Shown in pieces: positions 40,137 to 52,403 of a stretch of DNA of 64,000 bases. A program made the translations under genes and the position numbers. The notes under the pieces are model-generated. The model saw nothing but the letters and a program-made list of their open reading frames with translations, did not search any database and had not been told where the DNA came from. Origin of the DNA: Megachile rotundata (Eukaryota; Arthropoda; Insecta; Hymenoptera; Megachilidae); assembly GCF_050947335.1 (NCBI RefSeq), contig NW_027473506.1:124001-188000 (forward strand), read 5' to 3'. The number at the start of each line of letters is the position of its first letter. Position 1 is the stretch's first letter.

Positions 40137-41976
40137 AGTATAGTAATTGTCGTTCAATCGATCATATAAGCATAATATGGCTAATAATATGAGTTAGGTT
40201 GATAATAATAAGAGTAATAAGTATAGTAATTGTCGTTCTATCGATCATATAAGCATAGTATGGCTAATAATATGAGTTAGATTGATAATAATCAGAGTAA
40301 AAAGTATAGTAATTGTCGTTCTATTGATCACATAAGCATAATATGGCTAATAATATGAGTTAGATTGATAATAATAAGAGTTATGAGTATAGTAATTGTC
40401 GTTCTATCGATCATATAAGCATACAATGGCTAATAATATGAGTTAGATTGATAATAGTAAGAGTAATGAGTATAGTAATTGTCGTTCTATCGATCACATA
40501 AGCATAATATGGCTAATAATATGAGTTAGATTGATAACAATAAGAGTAATGAGTATAGTAATTGTCGTCCTATCGATCATATAAGCAGAATATGGCTAAT
40601 AATATGAGTTAGATTGATAATAATATGAGCAATAAGTATAGTAATTGTCGTTCTATCGATCACATAAGCATAATATGGCTAATAATATGAGTTAGATTGA
40701 TAATAATAAGAGTAGTGAGCATAGTAATTGTCGTTCCATCGATCATATAAGCATAGTATGGCTAATAATATGAGTTAGATTGATAATAATAAGAGTAATA
40801 AGTATAGTAATTGTCGTTCTATCGATCACATAAGCATAATATGGCTAATAATATGGGTTAGATTGATAATAATAAGAGTAATGAGTATAGTAATTGTCGT
40901 TCTATCGATCATATAAGCATAATATGGCTAATAATATGAGTTAGATTGATAATAATAAGAGTAATAAGTATAGTAATTATCGTTCTACCGATCATACAAG
41001 CATAATATGGCTAATAATATTAGTTAGATTGATAATAATAAGAGTCATGAGTATAGTACTTGTCGTTCTATCGATCATATAAGCATAGTATGGCTAATAA
41101 TATGAGTTAGATTGATAATAATAAGAGCAATAAGTATAGTAATTGTTGTTCTATCGATCACATAAGCGTAATATGGCTAATAATATGAGTAAGATTGATA
41201 ATAATAAGTGTAGTGAGCATAGTAATTGTCGTTCTATCGATCATATAAGCATAGTATGGCTAATAATATGAGTTAGATTGATAATAATAAGAGTAATAAG
41301 TATAGTAATTGTCGTTCTATCGATCACATAAGCATAATATGGCTAATAATATGAGTTAGATTGATAATAATAAGAGTAATGAGTATAGTACTTGTTGTTC
41401 TATCGATCATATAAGCATAATATGGCTAATAATATGAGTTAGATTGATAATAATAAGAGTAATAAGTATAGTAATTATCGTTCTACCGATCATACAAGCA
41501 TAATATGGCTAATAATATTAGTTAGATTGATAATAATGAGAGTCATGAGTATAGTACTTGTAGTTCTCTCGATCATATCTGCATAATATGGTTAATAATA
41601 TGAGCTAGATTGATAATAATAAGAGTAATATGTATAGTAATTGTAGTTCGATCGGTCATATAAGCATAATATGGCTAATAATATGGGTTAGATTGATAAT
41701 AATAAGAGTAATAAGTATAGTAATTATCGTTCCACCGATCATACAAGCATAATATGGCTAATAATATGAGTTAGATTGATAATAATAAGAGAAATAAGTA
41801 TAGTAATTATCGTTCTACCGATCATATAAGCATTATATGGCTAATAATATGAGTTAGATCGGTAATAGTTAGTGTAATAAGTATAGTAATTGTCGTTCTG
41901 TCGATCATATAAGCATAATATGGCTAATAATATGAGTTAGATTGATAATAGTGAGTGTAATAAGTATAGTAATTGT
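40137..41976 (+). repeat. Second 22-monomer tandem duplication (1826 bp), copy 2
   Basis: This is the direct tandem partner of 38311-40136. It ends where TTGTCGTTCAATCG in the first copy's continuation faces TTGTAGTTCTATTGC. At that point the array returns to the ATTGCTCATATAAG monomer expected from the 1.4-kb cassette, so the duplication was inserted within a cassette. Confidence 0.9.
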
Positions 41977-42600
41977 AGTTCTATTGCTCATATAAGAATA
42001 ATATGATTAATAATATGAGTTAGATTGATAATATTAAGAGTAATAAGTATAGTAATTATCGTTCTACCGATCATATAAGCATATATGGCTAATAATATGA
42101 GTTAGATTGATAATAATAAGAGTAGTGAGCATAGTAATTGTCGTTCTATCGATCATATAAGCATAGTATGGCTAATAATATGAGTTAGATTGATAATAAT
42201 AAGAGTAAAAGCTATAGTAATTGTCGTTCTATCGATCATATAAGCATAATATGGCTAATAATATGAGTTAGATTGATAATAATAAGAGTAGTGAGCATAG
42301 AAATTGTCGATCTCTCGATCATATAAGCATAAAATGGCTCATAATATGAGTTAGATTGATAATAGTAAGAGTAATGAGTATAGTAATTGTCGTTCTATCG
42401 ATCATATAAGCATAATATGGCTAATAATATGAGTTAGATTGATAATGGTTAGTGTATTAAGTATAGTAATTGCCGTTCTGTCGATCATATAAGCATAATA
42501 TGGCTAATAATATGAGTTAGATTGATAACAATAAGAGTAATGAGTATAGTAATTGTCGTCCTATCGATCATATAAGCAGAATATGGCTAATAATATGAGT
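41192..42600 (+). repeat. 1.4-kb cassette, copy 3 of 5
   Basis: The cassette starts with the marker at 41205, inside the second 22-monomer copy, and runs complete through the TAAGCAGAATATGG monomer. Its internal marker ATTGCTCATA lies at 41983. It matches the next cassette at an offset of 2323 bp (28 monomers less one base). Confidence 0.82.
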
Positions 42601-43514
42601 TAGATTGATAATAATATGAGCAATAAGTATAGTAATTGTCGTTCTATCGATCACATAAGCATAATATGGCTAATAATATGAGTTAGATTGATAATAATAA
42701 GAGTAGTGAGCATAGTAATTGTCGTTCCATCGATCATATAAGCATAGTATGGCTAATAATATGAGTTTGATTGATAATAATAGGAGTAATAAGTATAGTA
42801 ATTGTCGTTCTATCGATCACATAAGCATAGTATGGCTAATAATATGAGTTAGATTGATAATAATAAGAGTAATAAGTATAGTAATTGTCGTTCTATCGAT
42901 CACATAAGCATAATATGGCTAATAATATTAGTTAGATTGATAATAATAAGAGTTGTGAGTATAGTAATTGTCGTCCTATCGATCATATAAGCATAAAATG
43001 GCTAATAATATGAGTTAGATTGATAATAGTAAGAGTAATGAGTATAGTAATTGTCGTTCTATCGATCATATAAGCATAATATGGCTAATAATATGAGTTA
43101 GGTTGATAATAATAAGAGTAATAAGAATAGTAATTGTCGTTCTATCGATCATATAAGCATAGTATGGCTAATAATATGAGTTAGATTGATAATAATCAGA
43201 GTAAAAAGTATAGTAATTGTCGTTCTATTGATCACATAAGCATAATATGGCTAATAATATGAGTTACATTGATAATAATAAGAGTTATGAGTATAGTAAT
43301 TGTCGTTCTATCGATCATATAAGCATAAAATGGCTAATAATATGAGTTAGATTGATAATAGTAAGAGTAATGAGTATAGTAATTGTCGTTCTATCGATCA
43401 CATAAGCATAATATGGCTAATAATATGAGTTAGATTGATAACAATAAGAGTAATGAGTATAGTAATTGTCGTCCTATCGATCATATAAGCAGAATATGGC
43501 TAATAATATGAGTT

Positions 43515-44925
43515 AGATTGATAATAATAAGTGTAGTGAGCATAGTAATTGTCGTTCTATCGATCATATAAGCATAGTATGGCTAATAATATGAGTTAGA
43601 TTGATAATAATAAGAGTAATAAGTATAGTAATTGTCGTTCTATCGATCACATAAGCATAATATGGCTAATAATATGAGTTAGATTGATAATAATAAGAGT
43701 AATGAGTATAGTAATTGTTGTTCTATCGATCATATAAGCATAATATGGCTAATAATATGAGTTAGATTGATAATAATAAGAGTAATAAGTATAGTAATTA
43801 TCGTTCTACCGATCATACAAGCATAATATGGCTAATAATATTAGTTAGATTGATAATAATGAGAGTCATGAGTATAGTACTTGTAGTTCTCTCGATCATA
43901 TCTGCATAATATGGTTAATAATATGAGCTAGATTGATAATAATAAGAGTAATATGTATAGTAATTGTAGTTCGATCGGTCATATAAGCATAATATGGCTA
44001 ATAATATGGGTTAGATTGATAATAATAAGAGTAATAAGTATAGTAATTATCGTTCCACCGATCATACAAGCATAATATGGCTAATAATATGAGTTAGATT
44101 GATAATAATAAGAGAAATAAGTATAGTAATTATCGTTCTACCGATCATATAAGCATTATATGGCTAATAATATGAGTTAGATCGATAATAGTTAGTGTAA
44201 TAAGTATAGTAATTGTCGTTCTGTCGATCATATAAGCATAATATGGCTAATAATATGAGTTAGATTGATAATAGTGAGTGTAATAAGTATAGTAATTGTA
44301 GTTCTATTGCTCATATAAGAATAATATGATTAATAATATGAGTTAGATTGATAATATTAAGAGTAATAAGTATAGTAATTATCGTTCTACCGATCATATA
44401 AGCATATATGGCTAATAATATGAGTTAGATTGATAATAATAAGAGTAGTGAGCATAGTAATTGTCGTTCTATCGATCATATAAGCATAGTATGGCTAATA
44501 ATATGAGTTAGATTGATAATAATAAGAGTAAAAGCTATAGTAATTGTCGTTCTATCGATCATATAAGCATAATATGGCTAATAATATGAGTTAGATTGAT
44601 AATAATAAGAGTAGTGAGCATAGAAATTGTCGATCTCTCGATCATATAAGCATAAAATGGCTCATAATATGAGTTAGATTGATAATAGTAAGAGTAATGA
44701 GTATAGTAATTGTCGTTCTATCGATCATATAAGCATAATATGGCTAATAATATGAGTTAGATTGATAATGATTAGTGTATTAAGTATAGTAATTGCCGTT
44801 CTGTCGATCATATAAGCATAATATGGCTAATAATATGAGTTAGATTGATAACAATAAGAGTAATGAGTATAGTAATTGTCGTCCTATCGATCATATAAGC
44901 AGAATATGGCTAATAATATGAGTTA
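43515..44925 (+). repeat. 1.4-kb cassette, copy 4 of 5
   Basis: Start marker at 43528 and ATTGCTCATA at 44306. Sequence between copies 3 and 4 (about 42.6-43.5 kb) repeats variants seen at 28.6-29.3 kb and 35.5-36.2 kb. The copy ends at TAAGCAGAATATGG near 44900, after which GTTAGTGTATTAAG monomers follow instead of the usual ATATGAGCAATAAG. Confidence 0.82.
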
Positions 44926-46190
44926 GATTGATAATAGTTAGTGTATTAAGTATAGTAATTGTCGTTCTATCGATCATATAAGCATAATATGGTTAATAAT
45001 ATGAGTTAGATTGATAATAATAAGAGTAAAAAGTATAGTAATTGTCGTTCTATCGATCATATAAGCATAATATGGCTAATAATATGAGTTAGATTGATAA
45101 TAGTTAGTGTATTAAGTATAGTAATTGTCGTTCTATCGATCATATAAGCATAATATGGTTAATAATATGAGTTAGATTGATAACAATGAGTGTAATAAGT
45201 ATAGTAATTGTCGTTCTATCAATCATATAAGCATAATATGGCTAATAATATGAGTTAGGTTGATAATAATAAGAGTAAATAGTATAGTAATTGTCGTTCT
45301 ATCGATCATATAAGCATAGTATGGCTAATAATATGAGTTAGATTGATAATAATAAGAGTAATAAGTATAGTAATTGTCGTTCTATCGATCACATAAGCAT
45401 AATATGGCTAATAATATTAGTTAGATTGATAATAATAAGAGTTGTGAGTATAGTAATTGTCGTTCTATCGATCATATAAGCATAAAATGGCTAATAATAT
45501 GAGTTGGATTGATAATAGTAAGAGTAATGAGTATAGTAATTGTCGTTCAATCGATCATATAAGCATAATATGGCTAATAATATGAGTTAGGTTGATAATA
45601 ATAAGAGTAATAAGTATAGTAATTGTCGTTCTATCGATCATATAAGCATAGTATGGCTAATAATATGAGTTAGATTGATAATAATCAGAGTAAAAAGTAT
45701 AGTAATTGTCGTTCTATTGATCACATAAGCATAATATGGCTAATAATATGAGTTAGATTGATAATAATAAGAGTTATGAGTATAGTAATTGTCGTTCTAT
45801 CGATCATATAAGCATAAAATGGCTAATAATATGAGTTAGATTGATAATAGTAAGAGTAATGAGTATAGTAATTGTCGTTCTATCGATCACATAAGCATAA
45901 TATGGCTAATAATATGAGTTAGATTGATAACAATAAAAGTAATGAGTATAGTAATTGTCGTCCTATCGATCATATAAGCATAATATGGCTAATAATATGA
46001 GTTAGATTGATAATAATAAGAGTAATAAGTATAGTAATTATCGTTCTACCGATCATACAAGCATAATATGGCTAATAATATTAGTTAGATTGATAATAAT
46101 AAGAGTCGTGAGTATAGTACTTGTCGTTCTATCGATCATATAAGCATAGTATTGCTAATAATATGAGTTAGATTGATAATAATAAGAGTA
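44926..46190 (+). repeat. Dispersed copy of the 28.3-29.3 kb block
   Basis: About fifteen monomers reproduce the series GTAAAAAG, GTGTATTAAG, ACAATGAGTG, TATCAATC, GTAAATAG, GAGTTGTGAG, TCAGAGTAAAAAG and TTATGAG seen at 28.34-29.29 kb and inside the 34.4-38.1 kb unit. TAACAATGAG is at 28501 there and 45181 here. It ends with a TTCTACCG, CATACAAGC and GAGTCGTGAG run near 46.0-46.1 kb. Confidence 0.78.
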
Positions 46191-47125
46191 ATAAGTATAG
46201 TAATTGTCGTTCTATCGATCACATAAGCATAATATGGCTAATAATATGGGTTAGGTTGATAATAATAAGAGTAATAAGTATAGTAATTGTCGTTCTATCG
46301 ATCATATAAGCATAGTATGGCTAATAATATGAGTTAGATTGATAATAATAAGAGTAATAAGTATAGTAATTGTCGTTCTACAGATCACATAAGCATAATA
46401 TGGCTAATAATATTAGTTAGATTGATAATAATAAGAGTGGTGAGTATACTAATTGTCGTTCTATCGATCATATAAGCATAATATGGCTAATAATATGAGT
46501 TAGATTGATAACAATAAGAGTAATGAGTATAGTAATTGGCGTTCTGTCGATCATATAAGCATAATATGGCTAATAATATGAGTTAGATTGATAATAATAA
46601 GAGCAATAAGTATAGTAATTGTCGTTCTACAGATCACATAAGCATAATATGGCTAATAATATTAGTTAGATTGATAATAATAAGAGTAATAAGTATAGTA
46701 ATTGTCGTTCTATCGATCACATAATCATAATATGGCTAATAATATGGGTTAGGTTGATAATAATAAGAGTAATAAGTATAGTAATTGTCGTTCTATCGAT
46801 CATATAAGCATAGTATGGCTAATAATATGAGTTAGATTGATAATAATAAGAGTAATAAGTATAGTAATTGTCGTTCTACAGATCACATAAGCATAATATG
46901 GCTAATAATATTAGTTAGATTGATAATAATAAGAGTTGTGAGTATACTAATTGTCGTTCTATCGATCATATAAGCATAATATGGCTAATAATATGAGTTA
47001 GATTGATAACAATAAGAGTAATGAGTATAGTAATTGGCGTTCTGTCGATCATATAAGCATAATATGGCTAATAATATGAGTTAGATTGATAATAATAAGA
47101 GCAATAAGTATAGTAATTGTCGTTC
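46191..47125 (+). repeat. 6-monomer duplication (498 bp)
   Basis: GGGTTAGG at 46248 recurs at 46746, exactly 498 bp or six monomers later. The rare TTCTACAGATC variant occurs at 46377, 46626 and 46875, three monomers apart each time. The pair of copies, about 46.19-46.62 and 46.69-47.12 kb, shares the order GGGTTAGGTTG, AGTATGG, CTACAGATCAC, GTATACTAATTG and TTGGCG. CTACAGATC replaces the CTACCGATC seen at 26.1 and 33.0 kb, so that substitution predates the duplication here. Confidence 0.85.
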
Positions 47126-47165
47126 TATCGATCACATAAGCGTAATATGGCTAATAATATGAGTT

Positions 47166-48576
47166 AGATTGATAATAATAAGTGTAGTGAGCATAGTAAT
47201 TGTCGTTCTATCGATCATATAAGCATAGTATGGCTAATAATATGAGTTAGATTGATAATAATAAGAGTAATAAGTATAGTAATTGTCGTTCTATCGATCA
47301 CATAAGCATAATATGGCTAATAATATGAGTTAGATTGATAATAATAAGAGTAATGAGTATAGTAATTGTTGTTCTATCGATCATATAAGCATAATATGGC
47401 TAATAATATGAGTTAGATTGATAATAATAAGAGTAATAAGTATAGTAATTATCGTTCTACCGATCATACAAGCATAATATGGCTAATAATATCAGTTAGA
47501 TTGATAATAATGAGAGTCATGAGTATAGTACTTGTAGTTCTCTGGATCATATCTGCATAATATGGTTAATAATATGAGCTAGATTGATAATAATAAGAGT
47601 AATATGTATAGTAATTGTAGTTCGATCGGTCATATAAGCATAATATGGCTAATAATATGGGTTAGATTGATAATAATAAGAGTAATAAGTATAGTAATTA
47701 TCGTTTCACCGATCATACAAGCATAATATGGCTAATAATATGAGTTAGATTGATAATAATAAGAGAAATAAGTATAGTAATTATCGTTCTACCGATCATA
47801 TAAGCATTATATGGCTAATAATATGAGTTAGATCGATAATAGTTAGTGTAATAAGTATAGTAATTGTCGTTCTGTCGATCATATAAGCATAATATGGCTA
47901 ATAATATGAGTTAGATTGATAATAGTGAGTGTAATAAGTATAGTAATTGTAGTTCTATTGCTCATATAAGAATAATATGATTAATAATATGAGTTAGATT
48001 GATAATATTAAGAGTAATCAGTATAGTAATTATCGTTCTACCGATCATATAAGCATATATGGCTAATAATATGAGTTAGATTGATAATAATAAGAGTAGT
48101 GAGCATAGTAATTGTCGTTCTATCGATCATATAAGCATAGTATGGCTAATAATATGAGTTAGATTGATAATAATAAGAGTATAAGCTATAGTAATTGTCG
48201 TTCTATCGATCATATAAGCATAATATGGCTAATAATATGAGTTAGATTGATAATAATAAGAGTAGTGAGCATAGAAATTGTCGATCTCTCGATCATATAA
48301 GCATAAAATGGCTCATAATATGAGTTAGATTGATAATAGTAAGAGTAATGAGTATAGTAATTGTCGTTCTATCGATCATATAAGCATAATATGGCTAATA
48401 ATATGAGTTAGATTGATAATGGTTAGTGTATTAAGTATAGTAATTGCCGTTCTGTCGATCATATAAGCATAATATGGCTAATAATATGAGTTAGATTGAT
48501 AACAATAAGAGTAATGAGTATAGTAATTGTCGTCCTATCGATCATATAAGCAGAATATGGCTAATAATATGAGTTA
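47166..48576 (+). repeat. 1.4-kb cassette, copy 5 of 5
   Basis: Start marker at 47179 and ATTGCTCATA at 47957. It lies 3651 bp after copy 4 (44 monomers less one base) and 5974 bp after copy 3 (72 monomers less two). The match to copy 3 continues to about 49.1 kb, including the unusual join of TCACATAAGC to ATAGTATGG at 42818 and 48792. Private changes include CTCTGGATC near 47542 and AATCAGTATAG near 48017. Confidence 0.83.
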
Positions 48577-49239
48577 GATTGATAATAATATGAGCAATAA
48601 GTATAGTAATTGTCGTTCTATCGATCACATAAGCATAATATGGCTAATAATATGAGTTAGATTGATAATAATAAGAGTAGTGAGCATAGTAATTGTCGTT
48701 CCATCGATCATATAAGCATAGTATGGCTAATAATATGAGTTTGATTGATAATAATAGGAGTAATAAGTATAGTAATTGTCGTTCTATCGATCACATAAGC
48801 ATAGTATGGCTAATAATATGAGTTAGATTGATAATAATAAGAGTAATAAGTATAGTAATTGTCGTTCTATCGATCACATAAGCATAATATGGCTAATAAT
48901 ATTAGTTAGATTGATAATAATAAGAGTTGTGAGTATAGTAATTGTCGTCCTATCGATCATATAAGCATAAAATGGCTAATAATATGAGTTAGATTGATAA
49001 TAGTAAGAGTAATGAGTATAGTAATTGTCGTTCTATCGATCATATAAGCATAATATGGCTAATAATATGAGTTAGGTTGATAATAATAAGAGTAATAAGT
49101 ATAGTAATTGTCGTTCTATCGATCATATAAGCATAGTATGGCTAATAATATGAGTTAGATTGATGATAATAAGAGTAATGAGTATAGTAGTTGTAGTTCT
49201 ATCGATCATGTCTGCATAATATGGTTAATAATATGAGCT

Positions 49240-49830
49240 AGATTGATAACAATAAGAGTGATGAGTATAGTAATTGGCGTTCTGTCGATCATATAAACAT
49301 AATATGGCTAATAATATGAGTTAGATTGATAATAATAAGAACAATAAGTATAGTAATTGTCGTTCTATCGATCACATAAGCATAATATGGCTAATAATAT
49401 GAGTTAGATTGATAACAATAAGAGTAATGAGTATAGAAATTGTCGTCCTATCGATCATATAAGCAGAATATGGCTAATAATATGTGTTAGATTGATAATA
49501 ATATGAGCAATAAGTATAGTAATTGTCGTTCTATCGATCACATAAGCATAATATGGCTAATAATATGAGTTAGATTGATAATAATAAGAGTAGTGAGCAT
49601 AGTAATTGTCGTTCCATCGATCATATAAGCATAGTATGGCTAATAATATGAGTTAGATTGATAATAATAAGAGTAATAAGTATAGTAATTGTCGTTCTAT
49701 CGATCACATGAGCATAATATGGCTAATAATATGAGTTAGATTGATAATAATAAGAGTAATGAGTATAGTAATTGTCGTTCTATCGATCATATAAGCATAA
49801 TATGGCTAATAATATGAGTTAGATTGATAA
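49240..49830 (+). repeat. Duplicated block, offset 2573 bp, copy 1
   Basis: AAGAGTGATGAG at 49254 recurs at 51827, exactly 31 monomers later. The block carries the otherwise rare AAGAACAATAAG monomer and then TAAGCAGAATATGG, AATATGAGCAATAAG and TTCCATCG monomers. It diverges from its partner near 49830/52403. Private substitutions include ATAAACATAATATGG near 49296 and AGTATAGAAATTG near 49434. Confidence 0.83.
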
Positions 49831-50069
49831 TAATAAGAGTAATAAGTATAGTAATTATCGTTCTATCGATCATATAAGCATAATATGGCTAATAATATGA
49901 GTTAGATTGATAATAATAAGAGTAATAAGTATAGTAATTATCGTTCTACCGATCATACAAGCATAATATGGCTAATAATATTAGTTAGATTGATAATAAT
50001 AAGAGTCATGAGTATAGTACTTGTAGTTCTATCGATCATATAAGCATAGTATGGCTAATAATATGAGTT

Positions 50070-51235
50070 AGATTGATAATAATAAGCGTAATGAGTATAG
50101 TAGCTGTAGTTCTATCGATCATGTCTGCATAATATGGTTAATAATATGAGCTAGATTGATAATAACAAGAGTAATAAGTATAGTAATTGTAGTTCTATCG
50201 ATCATATAAGCATAATGTGGCTAATAACTTGAGTTAGATTGATAATAATAAGTGTAATAAGTATAGTAGTTATCGTTCTACCGATCATATAAGCATAATA
50301 TGGCTAATAATATGAGTTAGATTGATAATAATAAGAGTAAAAAGTATAGTAATTGTCGTTCTATCGATCATATAAGCATAATATGGCTAATAATATGAGT
50401 TAGATTGATAATAGTTAGTGTATTAAGTATAGTAATTGTCGTTCTATCGATCATATAAGCATAATATGGTTAATAATATGAGTTAGATTGATAACAATGA
50501 GTGTAATAAGTATAGTAATTGTCGTTCTATCAATCATATAAGCATAATATGGCTAATAATATGAGTTAGGTTGATAATAATAAGAGTAAATAGTATAGTA
50601 ATTGTCGTTCTATCGATCATATAAGCATAGTATGGCTAATAATATGAGTTAGATTGATAGTAATAAGAGTAATAAGTATAGTAATTGTCGTTCTATCGAT
50701 CACATAAGCATAATATGGCTAATAATATTCGTTAGATTGATAATAATAAGAGTTGTGAGTATAGTAATTGTCGTTCTATCGATCATATAAGCATAAAATG
50801 GCTACTAATATGAGTTAGATTGATAATAGTAAGAGTAATGAGTATAGTAATTGTCGTTCTATCGATCATATAAGCATAATATGGCTAATAGTATGAGTTA
50901 GGTTGATAATAATAAGAGTAATAAGTATAGTAATTGTCGTTCTATCGATCATATAAGCATAGTATGGCTAATAATATGAGTTAGATTGATAATAATCAGA
51001 ATAAAAAGTATAGTAATTGTCGTTCTATTGATCACATAAGCATAATATGGCTAATAATATGAGTTAGATTGATAATAATAAGAGTTATGAGTATAGTAAT
51101 TGTCGTTCTATCGATCATATAAGCATAAAATGGCTAATAATATGAGTTAGATTGATAATAGTAAGAGTAATGAGTATAGTAATTGTCGTTCTATTGATCA
51201 CATAAGCATAATATGGCTAATAATATGAGTTAGAT
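50070..51235 (+). repeat. Dispersed copy of the 28.1-29.2 kb block
   Basis: AGCTGTAG at 50102 (28111 in the earlier block) is followed by the same series: GTCTGCAT, GTGGCTAATAA, AAGTGTAATAAG, GTAAAAAG, GTGTATTAAG, ACAATGAGTG, TATCAATC, GTAAATAG, GAGTTGTGAG, TCAGA and TTATGAG. It carries private changes (AATAACTTGAG near 50225, TATTCGTTAG near 50728, GGCTACTAATATG near 50802), so it is an older or less homogenised copy. Confidence 0.78.
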
Positions 51236-51809
51236 TGATAATAATAAGAGTAATGAGTATAGTAGTTGTAGTTCTATCGATCATGTCTGCATAATATGGT
51301 TAATAATATGAGCTAGATTGATAATAATAAGAGTAATATGTATAGTAATTGTAGTTCGATCGGTCATATAAGCATAATATGGCTAATAATATGAGTTAGA
51401 TTGATAATAATAAGAGTAATAAGTATAGTAATTATCGTTCCACCGATCATACAAGCATAATGTGGCTAATAATATGAGTTAGATTGATAATAATAAGAGA
51501 AATAAGTATAGTAATTATCGTTCTACCGATCATATAAGCATTATATGGCTAATAATATGAGTTAGATTGATAACAATGAGTGTAATAAGTATAGTAATTG
51601 TCGTTCTATCAATCATATAAGCATAATATGGCTAACAATATGAGTTAGATTGATAATAATAAGAGTAATGAGTATAGTAGTTGTAGTTCTATCGATCATA
51701 TCTGCATAATATGGTTAATAATATGAGTTAGATTGATAATAATAAGAGTAAAAAGTATAGTAATTGTCGTTCTATTGATCATATAAGCATAATATGGCTA
51801 ATAATATGA
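51236..51809 (+). repeat. Mosaic linker, domain III monomers
   Basis: About seven monomers mix variants from several blocks: GTCTGCAT near 51287, GTTCGATCGG, TTCCACCG, GAAATAAG, ACAATGAGTG with TATCAATC, and a further TCTGCAT monomer near 51701. CTAACAATATGAG near 51632 is private. No gene is seen. Confidence 0.72.
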
Positions 51810-52403
51810 GTTAGATTGATAACAATAAGAGTGATGAGTATAGTAATTGGCGTTCTGTCGATCATATAAGCATAATATGGCTAATAATATGAGTTAGATT
51901 GATAATAATAAGAACAATAAGTATAGTAATTGTCGTTCTATCGATCACATAAGCATAATATGGCTAATAATATGAGTTAGATTGATAACAATAAGAGTAA
52001 TGAGTATAGTAATTGTCGTCCTATCGATCATATAAGCAGAATATGGCTAATAATATGAGTTAGATTGATAATAATATGAGCAATAAGTATAGTAATTGTC
52101 GTTCTATCGATCACATAAGCATGATATGGCTAATAATATGAGTTAGATTGATAATAATAAGAGTAGTGAGCATAGTAATTGTCGTTCCATCGATCATATA
52201 AGCATAGTATGGCTAATAATATGAGTTAGATTGATAATAATAAGAGTAATAAGTATAGTAATTGTCGTTCTATCAATCACATAAGCATAATATGGCTAAT
52301 AATATGAGTTAGATTGATAATAATAAGAGTAATGAGTATAGTAATTGTCGTTCTATCGATCATATAAGCATAATATGGCTAATAATATGAGTTAGATTGA
52401 TAA
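51810..52403 (+). repeat. Duplicated block, offset 2573 bp, copy 2
   Basis: This is the partner of 49240-49830. It keeps the AAGAACAATAAG marker monomer, with TATCAATCAC near 52271 where the first copy has TATCGATCAC (a CpG to CpA change). Confidence 0.82.
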
